The notes under the pieces were generated by a model. It was not told where the DNA came from and searched no databases. It saw nothing but the letters and a program-made list of their open reading frames with translations. A program made the translations under genes and the position numbers. From positions 1-64,000 of the forward strand of contig DATHRZ010000077.1 of assembly GCA_035464655.1 (NCBI GenBank): a stretch of DNA of 64,000 nucleotides. Reading direction: 5' to 3'. This document shows positions 42,822 through 50,756 of this stretch, in pieces; the stretch's first letter is position 1, and the number at the start of each line of letters is the position of its first letter. Source of the stretch: JARFPW01 sp035464655. GTDB taxonomy: Bacteria; Gemmatimonadota; Gemmatimonadetes; Palauibacterales; Palauibacteraceae.

Positions 42822-43046
42822 TTGGGCGTAACCCGCTGCAAAACAAATGCTTACGGATATCACTCCCGAGGATATGCACGGGCGGTTGGCTTGCCCGGCG
42901 CGGTCGCGACGCATACACTTTGCGCCCGTCGCCGACCAGGGCGACCGGACGTCCGCCCCGGCGGCGGACGGCGGATTCTCGCGGACACGCCAGTGTCGGC
43001 GGAATTCGTGGAATCGCAGCCACCCTACAACAAAGGCGTACCGCAG

Positions 43047-43265
43047 ATGTGGGAGACCCGCCCCGTTGAATTCGTGCTCGATCTGCCGCACGACATCGCC
43101 AGCACCGTCGAGGAGGTGAGCCATCGGGATCCCGACTATCTGCGACGAATCATCAGGTACGGCATCGCGCGCCGCGCCGTGTACCAGTCGCTTTCGCGTC
43201 GCCTCGACCGATCCGAGTCTCTGTCCTCCGCCCCGACACCGGCACGCGAAGAACCCGCCGACTGA
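43047..43265 (+). CDS. Small hypothetical protein
   Basis: A 72-residue frame from ATG 43047; a GTG near 42990 would add about 19 residues. The central part, FVLDLPHDIASTVEEVSHRDPDYL, then RRIIRYGIARRAVYQSLSRRLDR, reads as a helical, natural protein. The C-terminus is Ser/Pro/Glu-rich. No family is recognised. It is followed by 187 bases without a gene and then by the two small genes in front of phoB, so it may belong to that block. Confidence 0.5.
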   Translation: MWETRPVEFVLDLPHDIASTVEEVSHRDPDYLRRIIRYGIARRAVYQSLSRRLDRSESLSSAPTPAREEPAD

Positions 43266-43452
43266 CCTGTCCGCCGGGACGGTCGACGCTTGACGCGGTT
43301 TTTCCGCGCCGCTAAATCCGCTGCAGGGAAGCAGGAGCAGGCACGCGGGGACGACCGCAGGAAGGCGGGCGCGCATCGGCGAGTTCGACGAACGGCAAGC
43401 TGACGGAAATCCGGACGGCTCGGCCGCCCGACCCGATTTCATCGACCCGGAG

Positions 43453-43752
43453 TTGCGGGCCCAATACCTCGATTATTGCGCCGCGCGCATCTCCGAGGTC
43501 TTCCTCTCCCTGTCTGACGAACGTACCTACGCCCTGATGGAGGAAGCCGCCCGTGACGCCGACATCGAGATCGGCTCGCTCGGGTTTTCCGAAATGATGG
43601 ACCTGGTCACCGGACGCCTCCGCGACCAGATCCCGCTTCCCTCCCTCGAGGAGTTCGCCGCCGAGTACCGCGAGCATCCGGAGCGTTTCGACGCGATGCT
43701 TCTCGAACCACCGGTCGACGACACCGGGGATGAAGACGAAGGCATCGAATGA
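43453..43752 (+). CDS. Hypothetical protein upstream of phoB
   Basis: A 99-residue acidic protein. No ATG or GTG is available; the first start in frame is TTG 43453, yet the frame is open for about 130 bases upstream with a plausible peptide (DFIDPE just before), so the true start is uncertain. The helix-rich core runs LDYCAARISEVFLSL, YALMEEAARDADIEIGSLGF and VTGRLRDQIPLPSLEEFAAEY. The stop overlaps the next ATG (ATGA), which supports a real gene. No family is recognised. Confidence 0.6.
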   Translation: MRAQYLDYCAARISEVFLSLSDERTYALMEEAARDADIEIGSLGFSEMMDLVTGRLRDQIPLPSLEEFAAEYREHPERFDAMLLEPPVDDTGDEDEGIE

Positions 43753-44075
43753 CGGTCGAGAACGGAACCTCCGGAGGCAACGGGGCCAACGCTGGCAACG
43801 GCGACAAGCCGCCACAACTCCACATCTTCGACGCCGCGACGCGCGAGTTCGACATCGGCACCCTGATGTCGGGCGATGAGCGCTGGGGGCTTCACGTCAT
43901 GCTCGAGCGTACGTCCGCCGATCTGTTCCGCGGACGGATCTCGTTCCGTCGCGACGAGGAGCGGTACGACACGGACCCCATCGTTCTCGGCGAAACCGAA
44001 GATGCCGTGATCGCGCGCGCCTCCGAACTTCCAGCCTCGATGCTGCGGCAGCTTCTCGACTCCCTCCGCGCCTGA
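43749..44075 (+). CDS. Hypothetical protein directly upstream of phoB
   Basis: A 108-residue protein with a disordered Gly/Asn-rich N-terminus (about 1-22) and a compact beta-alpha C-terminal part: LHIFDAATREFDIGTL, WGLHVMLERTSADLFRGRISF, RYDTDPIVLGETEDAVIARA, LPASMLRQLLDSLR. It overlaps the previous gene by four bases and ends six bases before phoB, so it is co-transcribed with phoBR. I recognise no family; a regulatory or accessory role in phosphate response is a guess from position. Confidence 0.65.
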   Translation: MTVENGTSGGNGANAGNGDKPPQLHIFDAATREFDIGTLMSGDERWGLHVMLERTSADLFRGRISFRRDEERYDTDPIVLGETEDAVIARASELPASMLRQLLDSLRA

Positions 44076-44081
44076 CCGGGC

Positions 44082-44786
44082 ATGGCCGACGAACGCGTCC
44101 TGGTGGTCGACGACGAGCCCGATATCCTGAGCATTCTCGTGTATCAGCTCAGTCGCGAAGGGTTTCGGGTGAGCACGGCCGTGAGCGGCCGATCGGCCAT
44201 CGAGACGGCGATCGCCGAGGCTCCCGACCTCGTCGTGCTCGACCTCATGCTTCCCGAGCTCGACGGCTACGAAGTGCTCGCGCAGCTCCGCGGACACGAC
44301 TCGACCCGAGCGATCCCGGTGATCCTGCTGACGGCCCGTACCGAGGAAGTGGAGCGACTGCGCGGGTTCGACACGGGCGCCGACGACTACGTGACGAAGC
44401 CGTTCAGCCCGCGCGAGCTCGTGGCCCGCGTGAAGGCGCTGCTCCGCCGGACCCGGGCGGAGCCTTTCGAGGCGGGAAGGCGCCTTCGCCACGGCCCGAT
44501 CGAGATCGATCGTGAGGCCCACAGGGTGTACGCGAACGGCGACGAAGTCGAATTGACCCGCATCGAGTACCGGTTGCTCGAGGTGTTCGTCGAGCGCCGG
44601 GGCCGGGTCCAGTCGCGCCGCCAGCTCCTGCAAGCCGCCTGGGATACCAACGCGCGTATCGAAACCCGGACCGTGGACATGCACGTTGCGCGACTGCGCG
44701 CGAAACTCGGCGACGCGGGCTCGCTGATCGAGACGGTGCGCGGCGTCGGATATCGACTGGGCGCCGCCGCCGACGCGGCCAGCTGA
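44082..44786 (+). CDS. phoB: Phosphate regulon response regulator PhoB
   Basis: A 234-residue OmpR-type regulator. Receiver domain with Asp54 in VVLDLMLPELDG and Lys in DDYVTKPFSPREL, then a winged-helix DNA-binding domain (about 135-230; LTRIEYRLLEVFVERRGRVQSR, TRTVDMHVARLRAKLGD, IETVRGVGYRL). It is followed five bases later by its kinase gene and then by porin and pst genes, so the Pho role is well supported. The triple repeat at 46421-46449 is its likely binding site. Confidence 0.93.
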   Translation: MADERVLVVDDEPDILSILVYQLSREGFRVSTAVSGRSAIETAIAEAPDLVVLDLMLPELDGYEVLAQLRGHDSTRAIPVILLTARTEEVERLRGFDTGADDYVTKPFSPRELVARVKALLRRTRAEPFEAGRRLRHGPIEIDREAHRVYANGDEVELTRIEYRLLEVFVERRGRVQSRRQLLQAAWDTNARIETRTVDMHVARLRAKLGDAGSLIETVRGVGYRLGAAADAAS

Positions 44787-44791
44787 TCGAA

Positions 44792-46411
44792 GTGCGCACC
44801 ACCTGGCGGCCCGTCCTGGCCGCCACCCTCGTCGTCGCCGTACCCGTCGCGTTGTTCCTCGCATGGACGGAGACGAGTCTCCGGCCCGATCTCGAGCGGC
44901 GCGCCGCCCGACAGCTCGCCCGCACGCTCGCCTTGATGTCCGACGAGGTCGGCGGCTCGATCCTCAGCGACTCCCTCGCCGAGCGATTCGGCGCCGCCAT
45001 CGGACTGCGGGTCACGTTCATCGGACCCGACGGTACGGTGATCGGCGACTCCGACGTCGCGGCCGGCCGCCTGCCCGACCTCGACGATCACGGCGACCGG
45101 CCCGAGGTCGTCGCCGCACGTTCCGACGGTCTCGGCTACGCCCGCCGGGGAAGCCGATCCATCGCGCTTCCCCTGTTCTACGTCGCGGTTCCGCATGGCG
45201 AGAACGTCATCCGGGTGGCCATCCCTGAAGCTGAGGTCTTCGCGATGCTCGGGCGGACCCGCCGGACGGCCGTGTTCGTCGGAGGCCTCGCCCTTCTGCT
45301 ACTACTTCTCGCATTTCGGCCCCTGGACCGGGCCTCCGAGCGCGAAGCCGCCGAGGCGCGGGCCGCCGCACGAGCACTCGAGCGCCGCGAAGGCCGATCC
45401 GCCGAGCGGGTCGCACAACTCGATGCGATGCTGGACGCCATCGAGGACGGCGTCGCGGTGTGTGACGGCGACGGGCGTGTCGTGCGGACGAACCGGGCGT
45501 TCGAACGCTGGACCGGCCGGCCTGACGTGCTCGGCCAACCTGTCGCCACACTGTTTCGGCACCCCGGGCCGCGCGACGCCGTCGACGCCGCGCTCGGCGG
45601 GCGCAGCCTTCAGCTCGAGACGCCCCTCGGGACCCGAACCGCCCGGGTGGATGCCGCGCCGTTCGAGGGAGGCGCCCTGCTGGTCCTGCGCGACCTCACG
45701 GCGACGCGCCGCCTCGAGGGCATGCGGCGCGACTTCGTGGCGAACGTGTCGCACGAGCTCAAGACGCCGATGACCGCGATCCGCGGATTCACCGAACCCT
45801 TGCTCGAGGGCGGGGTCGAGAAGGGACAGGCCGCAGAGTTCCTGCGCCGGATCCTCGCGAACCTCGACCGGATGCAGCACCTGGTCGACGACCTGCTCGA
45901 CCTGGCGCGCCTCGAATCGGGCGGCTGGACGCCGGACCTCGAGGACGTGGAGCTCGGCGACGTGGCGCGGCGCGTATGGCGCCGCCTCGAACCACGGGCC
46001 GACAGCCGTTCCGTCGGTCTGCGCATCGATGTGCAATCGTCCACGGACCGGGTGCTCGCCGATCCCGAGGCCCTCGAGCAGATCATGAGCAACCTGCTCG
46101 ACAACGCCATCCGCTACTCACCGGACGAGGAAATCGTGACCGTCACCGTTCGCGAGACAGGGGAGCGCGACGCGCTGCGCATCGAGGTGACGGACGCCGG
46201 TCCCGGTATCGCCTCGGAGCACGTCGATCGGGTGTTCGAGCGCTTCTATCGAGCGGACGCCGGGCGGTCGCGCGCCGCCGGCGGCACCGGCCTCGGCCTG
46301 TCGATCGTCAAGCACCTCGCGGGCGCGCACGGGGGGGCGGTGGGCATCGACAGTGAGCTCGGCCTCGGAACGACCGTCTGGGTCGAGCTGCCGCGCAGCA
46401 GCGACCGCTGA
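44792..46411 (+). CDS. phoR: Phosphate regulon sensor kinase PhoR
   Basis: A 539-residue membrane kinase. TM1 (about 8-25), a periplasmic or extracellular part of about 120 residues, TM2 (about 152-170), a linker helix, a PAS domain (about 210-300, LDAIEDGVAVCDGDGRVVRTNRAF), HisKA with His321 in NVSHELKTPMTAIRGFTE, and HATPase_c with NLLDNAIRYS, VTDAGPGIA and GGTGLGLSIVKHL. The larger extracytoplasmic region compared with E. coli PhoR resembles PhoR of other phyla. The start is GTG. Its activity is probably set by PstSCAB-PhoU. Confidence 0.92.
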   Translation: MRTTWRPVLAATLVVAVPVALFLAWTETSLRPDLERRAARQLARTLALMSDEVGGSILSDSLAERFGAAIGLRVTFIGPDGTVIGDSDVAAGRLPDLDDHGDRPEVVAARSDGLGYARRGSRSIALPLFYVAVPHGENVIRVAIPEAEVFAMLGRTRRTAVFVGGLALLLLLLAFRPLDRASEREAAEARAAARALERREGRSAERVAQLDAMLDAIEDGVAVCDGDGRVVRTNRAFERWTGRPDVLGQPVATLFRHPGPRDAVDAALGGRSLQLETPLGTRTARVDAAPFEGGALLVLRDLTATRRLEGMRRDFVANVSHELKTPMTAIRGFTEPLLEGGVEKGQAAEFLRRILANLDRMQHLVDDLLDLARLESGGWTPDLEDVELGDVARRVWRRLEPRADSRSVGLRIDVQSSTDRVLADPEALEQIMSNLLDNAIRYSPDEEIVTVTVRETGERDALRIEVTDAGPGIASEHVDRVFERFYRADAGRSRAAGGTGLGLSIVKHLAGAHGGAVGIDSELGLGTTVWVELPRSSDR

Positions 46412-46420
46412 GCGGTTCAT

Positions 46421-46449
46421 TCGTTACAGGCTCGTTACGAACTCGTTGC
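46421..46449 (+). promoter_or_regulatory. Pho-box-like triple direct repeat
   Basis: TCGTTAC (46421-46427), TCGTTAC (46432-46438) and TCGTTGC (46443-46449) repeat with a period of exactly 11 bases, that is 7 + 4, the geometry of PhoB boxes. The unit shares GT-A positions with the E. coli CTGTCAT unit. A partial copy (GGTTCAT, 46414-46420) precedes them. It lies between phoR and the porin-pst operon, 83 bases before the porin start. Confidence 0.72.
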
Positions 46450-46531
46450 CCGCCGCTCACACTGTCGGCGCAAATTGAGGAAATCGTGGTTCTGAGCCGT
46501 GTCATCCTTCCATGCACTGGAGGCCCCCAGG

Positions 46532-47701
46532 GTGAAACATCGCGTCGGGCCGCCCTCGAGGGTGGCCGTCGTCTCGTTCGCCGTCATGTGGATGCCGGCC
46601 CTGGCGTCCCCACTCTCGTCCCAGGTTCGTATCGACAGTCGTGCCATGGAACTCGAAGTGTCCGGCCGTCTCCAGTTCCAGCTCCAGACCTCGAGCTGCG
46701 GCGACGGGACGCCCGGCGTGACGTCGGCCTGTGACACCGAAGCACCGGAGCTCGACATGTTCCTCCGGCGGGCTCGACTTTCCCTGGAGGCGACGATCGA
46801 CGAGCGACTGACCTTCAAAGTCGAGCCCGACTTCAGCGACATCGACGAGGTCGCGCTGAAAGACGCCTGGGGCCGCTACGCGTTCTCGACGGCCCTCGCC
46901 GTGAAGGCGGGACACTTCAACCGACCGTTCGACGGCTTCTATCTCACGTCGTCCTCGCATCTGCCGTTCGAGCGGGCTGTGGTCGTGCCCGGCGTTCCGA
47001 GCACCGCGCTGCCGTCGTTCAGCGGTCTGACGAAGAGCGCCGGGCTTTCGGATCGCGATGTCGGGCTGATGCTCGAGGGCGAGCATGGCGAAGGCAGGTT
47101 CGCCTGGTGGCTCGGCGTGTTCAACGGTGACTCCGATTCGGGCGCACAGGACACGAACACCGAGAAGCAGTTCGTCGGTCGGGCGCAGCTATCGCTCGAG
47201 GCCGGCGGGATGCCGCTCGAGTTCGCGGGCGCCGTGGCGTACTCCGACGCGCCGTACGAAGGCGTATCCGGCGCTGCCGAGGCGGAGCACTACACGAACT
47301 TCGAGCTGTGGGCCGGGCTGGGAGCCTGGGGCCACGACGGACCGCTCGTGCACGCGGGACTCGTCGCCGGCGACAACCCCGGCTTCAACGACCTCGGCCT
47401 GCCGATCGACCTGGCGGGGGGCGACGAGTTCGGCGACCTGCTCACCTGGCAGGCCGTAGCGGCCTGGCGGCTTCCCGTACCGGGCTCGGCGGCGATCGAG
47501 GCGCTGACCCCGCTGCTCCGGATCTCGTACGGCGACCCGACCGACGTGGCGGACGACGAGGTACTGGCGTTCACGCCGGGCGTTGCCCTGTTCTTTCACG
47601 GGCGGAACCGGATCGCCCTGACCTGGGACGTCGCGAGCTTCGCCGACGACGACGTCGACCCGGAAAATTCGTTCACGGCCCAGATGCAGTTCCACTTTTA
47701 G
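46532..47701 (+). CDS. Phosphate-selective porin, OprP/OprO family
   Basis: A 389-residue outer-membrane beta-barrel porin. From GTG 46532 (GGAGG eight bases upstream) the first 30 residues are a signal peptide ending near ALASPLSSQ. The mature protein has alternating beta strands and typical family segments: LFRRARL-like MFLRRARLSLEATIDERLTFKVEPDF, KAGHFNRPFDGF, RDVGLMLEG and a C-terminal Phe (FTAQMQFHF). It is the first gene behind the Pho-box-like repeat, before pstS. It should admit phosphate or polyphosphate under starvation. Confidence 0.87.
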   Translation: MKHRVGPPSRVAVVSFAVMWMPALASPLSSQVRIDSRAMELEVSGRLQFQLQTSSCGDGTPGVTSACDTEAPELDMFLRRARLSLEATIDERLTFKVEPDFSDIDEVALKDAWGRYAFSTALAVKAGHFNRPFDGFYLTSSSHLPFERAVVVPGVPSTALPSFSGLTKSAGLSDRDVGLMLEGEHGEGRFAWWLGVFNGDSDSGAQDTNTEKQFVGRAQLSLEAGGMPLEFAGAVAYSDAPYEGVSGAAEAEHYTNFELWAGLGAWGHDGPLVHAGLVAGDNPGFNDLGLPIDLAGGDEFGDLLTWQAVAAWRLPVPGSAAIEALTPLLRISYGDPTDVADDEVLAFTPGVALFFHGRNRIALTWDVASFADDDVDPENSFTAQMQFHF

Positions 47702-47718
47702 ACATCTGGAGTAGAGAC

Positions 47719-48711
47719 ATGACCATTCCTACAGTCCGAATCTTGCGGCGCTCGGCGCTCGGCGCCCTGTTCGTGCTCGGCGGCCTGGCCGCCGCGTGCG
47801 GGGGAGACGCCGGCGACGACTCCGCCGCCGGAGAGCCGCTCGGCGGCACGGTATTGATCGACGGCTCCTCCACGGTGTTCCCGATCGCCGAGGCGATGGC
47901 CGAGGAGTTCGGCATCGCCCACGAGGGGCGAGTGCGTGCTCCCGTCGGCTCCTCGGGCACGGGCGGTGGGTTCAAGAAATTCTGCGCCGGCGAGACCGAC
48001 ATCAGCAACGCTTCCCGTCCGATCAGCGAAGAGGAGGCCGCGCTGTGCCGCGAGAACGGCATCGAGCCGCTCGAGCTGCCGATCGCGTGGGACGGCCTGA
48101 CCGTGGTGAAGAACCCCGCGAACGACTGGGCGACTTGCATGACCGTCGAGGAGCTTCGCCGTGTCTGGCAGCCCGGGAGCACGATCACCCGCTGGAGCGA
48201 GGTTCGCGACGGCTGGCCCGACACCGAGATCAAGCTGTACGGGGCGGACACCGATTCGGGAACCTTCGACTACTTCACCGAGGCGATCATGGGCGAGAGC
48301 GGCGCGAGCCGTGACGACTACACGGCGAGCGCCGACGACAACGTGCTGGTGGTCGGCGTGGCCGGCGACGAAGCGAGCCTCGGCTATTTCGGATTCGCCT
48401 ACTACGTCGAGAACTCCGAACGACTCGACGCCATAGAGATCGAGGGCGGTGCCGGATGCGTGGCGCCGACCCGCGAGACGATCGAGGACGGCAGCTACAC
48501 GCCCCTGTCGCGCCCCATGTTCATCTACGCGAAGGCGGAATCGATCGAGCGACCCGTCGTGGCGGAGTTCCTGCGCTTCTGGATGGAGAACTCCGCCGCG
48601 CTCGTGCCGGAGGTCGGCTACGTGCCGCTGTCCGAGGCGGAGTACGCCGAGAACCTCGCCACGCTCGAAGCCGCCCTCGCCTCGGGCGACGCGGCCGAGC
48701 CGGCCGAGTAG
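47719..48711 (+). CDS. pstS: Phosphate-binding lipoprotein PstS
   Basis: A 330-residue periplasmic phosphate-binding protein of the PstS type, anchored as a lipoprotein (lipobox LAAAC, Cys27). Phosphate-contact motifs are visible: IDGSSTVFPIAEAMAEEF, VGSSGTGGGFKKFCAGETDISNASRPI and DTDSGTFDYFTE. It delivers phosphate to PstCA. It lies 17 bases after the porin and 18 bases before pstC. Confidence 0.95.
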   Translation: MTIPTVRILRRSALGALFVLGGLAAACGGDAGDDSAAGEPLGGTVLIDGSSTVFPIAEAMAEEFGIAHEGRVRAPVGSSGTGGGFKKFCAGETDISNASRPISEEEAALCRENGIEPLELPIAWDGLTVVKNPANDWATCMTVEELRRVWQPGSTITRWSEVRDGWPDTEIKLYGADTDSGTFDYFTEAIMGESGASRDDYTASADDNVLVVGVAGDEASLGYFGFAYYVENSERLDAIEIEGGAGCVAPTRETIEDGSYTPLSRPMFIYAKAESIERPVVAEFLRFWMENSAALVPEVGYVPLSEAEYAENLATLEAALASGDAAEPAE

Positions 48712-48729
48712 GGCGAGCGTGACCCGCCC

Positions 48730-49662
48730 GTGAACGAGAACGTCGGAACCGCCGGAGCGAACCCGGACCTGCGGTGGCGCCCGGGACGGCGGGTCGGCGA
48801 ACGAGTGATCGCCGGCCTGCTGGCCCTGTGCGGCCTCGTGTCGGTGCTCACCACGGTCGGTATCGTCGTGGTGCTGCTGACCGAGTCGGCGGGTTTCTTC
48901 CGGGAAGTGCCCCTGGTGGATTTCCTGACCGGCACGCAGTGGTCGCCGCTCTACACCGATCAGCAGTTCGGCATTCTGCCGTTGCTGAACGGCACGCTGC
49001 TCATCGCCGTCGGCGCGATGGTGATCGCCCTTCCGGTGGGACTCACCTCTGCGATCTACCTGAGCGAGTACGCCAGCCCGCGGGTGCGGGGCGTCGTGAA
49101 GCCGCTGCTCGAGATCCTGGCGGGAATCCCGACCGTCGTGTACGGCTACTTTGCGCTCCTGTTCATCACGCCGCTGTTGCGAGCCGTATTCCCGTCGGCC
49201 GGCGTGTACAACGCGGCAAGCGCCGCGATCGTCGTCGGGATCATGATCATCCCGATGGTCGCGTCGCTGTCGGAGGACGCGCTCAGCGCCGTCCCGCGCG
49301 CGCTCCGCGAGGCGGCTTACGGGCTCGGCGCCACGAAGTTCGAGGTCTCGACCCGCGTCGCGGTGCCGGCCGCGCTGTCGGGCATCGTCGCCTCGTTCAT
49401 TCTCGCGATCTCGCGCGCCGTCGGCGAGACGATGGCCGTCACGCTCGCCGCGGGCGCCACGCCGCGCATGACGCTCAGTTTTCTCGAGAGCGTGCAGACG
49501 ATGACGGCGTACATCGTACAGGTCAGCCTCGGCGAGACGCCGCACGGTTCGATCGAGTACGAGACGATCTTCGCGGTCGGCCTCGTGCTGTTCTGTATGA
49601 CCCTGGCGATGAATCTGATCAGCAATCGCATCACGGCGCGATTCCGCGAGGTATACGAGTGA
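48730..49662 (+). CDS. pstC: Phosphate ABC permease PstC
   Basis: A 310-residue inner-membrane permease with six predicted helices. The EAA loop that contacts PstB is ALREAAYGLGATKFEVSTRVAVPAA, split across about residues 195-220. GIPTVVYGYFAL is another family signature. It begins with GTG and ends in a GTGA overlap with pstA. It forms the PstSCAB transporter with its neighbours. Confidence 0.95.
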   Translation: MNENVGTAGANPDLRWRPGRRVGERVIAGLLALCGLVSVLTTVGIVVVLLTESAGFFREVPLVDFLTGTQWSPLYTDQQFGILPLLNGTLLIAVGAMVIALPVGLTSAIYLSEYASPRVRGVVKPLLEILAGIPTVVYGYFALLFITPLLRAVFPSAGVYNAASAAIVVGIMIIPMVASLSEDALSAVPRALREAAYGLGATKFEVSTRVAVPAALSGIVASFILAISRAVGETMAVTLAAGATPRMTLSFLESVQTMTAYIVQVSLGETPHGSIEYETIFAVGLVLFCMTLAMNLISNRITARFREVYE

Positions 49663-50570
49663 GCGGGCGCGGAGGGTCGGATGACCGTCACGGACCAGCC
49701 GATGGCGAGCGGTTCGATTCGCGCCTCGCCCGCCGCCGGCGCACCGGGAAGATCTTCCAGGGTGTGTGCCTCGCGTCGATCGCGTTCAGCCTGGTCATGC
49801 TCGTCACGCTGCTGGCCGACGTCGTGATCGACGGCGCTGCCTGGCTGTCGGCCGACTTCCTGACCAGCTTCCCATCGCGGATTCCGGACCGCGCGGGCAT
49901 CAAGCCGGCGATTCTCGGCACCGTCTGGATCATGGCGCTCGTCGCCGCGCTGAGCTTTCCGTTCGGCGTCGGAGCGGCGATCTACCTCGAGGAGTACGCC
50001 CCGCGCGGCCGGCTCACGAAGCTCATCCAGACGAACATCGCGAACCTGGCCGGCGTCCCTTCGATCGTATACGGGATTCTCGGCCTGGCGATCTTCGTCC
50101 GCTTCTTCGGACTGGGGCGCAGCCTTCTCGCGGGCGCCGCGACGCTCGCCCTGCTCGTGCTGCCGGTCGTGATCATCGCCGCGCAGGAGGCCATCCGCGC
50201 CGTGCCCAGCTCGCTGCGCGAGGCGGCCTACGGGGTCGGTGCCACGCGCTGGCAGGTGGTGCGGCACCACGTGCTGCCGGTCGCGATGCCCGGCATCCTG
50301 ACCGGGATGATCCTGTCGCTGTCGAGGGCGATCGGCGAGACGGCCCCGGTCATCATGATCGGGGCGCTCGCGTTCGTCGCATTCACGCCCACCAGCCCGA
50401 TGGATCTGTTCACGGTGCTGCCGATTCAGATCTTCAACTGGACGGCGCGGCCCCAGGCGGACTTTCACGGCCTCGCGGCGGCGGCGATCGTCGTGCTGCT
50501 CGTCCTGCTATTGTTGATGAACGCGACGGCCATCCTCCTGCGTAACCGCTACCAATCGAAGCGAGGGTAG
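49659..50570 (+). CDS. pstA: Phosphate ABC permease PstA
   Basis: A 303-residue permease with six helices. GVPSIVYGILGLAIFVR and the EAA loop LREAAYGVGATRWQVVRHH mark it as PstA. GTG 49659 overlaps the pstC stop; the first 30 residues are polar and disordered. The last two bases of the stop codon (50569-50570) are also the first two bases of the long inverted-repeat element that separates pstA from pstB. Confidence 0.94.
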   Translation: MSGRGGSDDRHGPADGERFDSRLARRRRTGKIFQGVCLASIAFSLVMLVTLLADVVIDGAAWLSADFLTSFPSRIPDRAGIKPAILGTVWIMALVAALSFPFGVGAAIYLEEYAPRGRLTKLIQTNIANLAGVPSIVYGILGLAIFVRFFGLGRSLLAGAATLALLVLPVVIIAAQEAIRAVPSSLREAAYGVGATRWQVVRHHVLPVAMPGILTGMILSLSRAIGETAPVIMIGALAFVAFTPTSPMDLFTVLPIQIFNWTARPQADFHGLAAAAIVVLLVLLLLMNATAILLRNRYQSKRG

Positions 50571-50755
50571 AAGCCTGTTGAAGAACTGGAGCGGGCCGCG
50601 TTACGAGCGCCACAGGGTCAGATCCGAGGCGGCCCTCCGAAGGCATAGCCAAAGCTACGTCGAAGCGTGTCAACGAAGGAGACGGCCCTGTGCCGCCGTA
50701 ACCCTTCGGGCAAGCGCCACTCGCGCGGCCCACTCCAGTTCTTCAACAGGCTTCT
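50569..50755 (+). repeat. MITE-like element with 32 bp inverted ends between pstA and pstB
   Basis: The left end (50569-50600, starting AGAAGCCTGTTGAAGAACTG) and the right end (50724-50755, ending CAGTTCTTCAACAGGCTTCT) are inverted copies, 31 of 32 bases matching. Inside, GTTACG...CACAGGG (50600-50617) pairs with CCCTGTG...CGTAAC (50686-50702), and TAGC-CAAA-GCTA forms a tip. The 187 bp can fold into one long hairpin. Termini with a CTGTTGAA core recall several IS families, so a non-autonomous miniature transposon is likely. No direct target duplication is evident. No transposase is encoded. Confidence 0.75.
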
Positions 50756-50756
50756 C

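Larger units (their letters stand above)
42497..43046 (+). other. 550-base intergenic region with A/T palindrome and DnaA-box-like 9-mers
   Basis: No supported gene lies between the NhaC start and the small gene at 43047. The region is less GC-rich than its surroundings. It holds GGCCC-CGTAC-GGGCC near 42613-42627, the palindrome AGGCCGATCGGCCT followed by an A/T inverted repeat (42666-42682), TTGACA at 42737-42742, and two DnaA-box-like 9-mers at 42792-42821. It could be a regulatory region for the divergent genes; a replication-related role is only a possibility. Confidence 0.4.

Noticed and set aside
43295..43309. CGCGG-TTTTT-CCGCG hairpin as a terminator
   Set aside because: The T-run is in the loop and not after the stem, so it is not an intrinsic terminator.
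50667..50756. pstB start at GTG 50667 inside the inverted-repeat element
   Set aside because: It would add 30 residues of element sequence unlike PstB; GTG 50757 gives a normal N-terminus.
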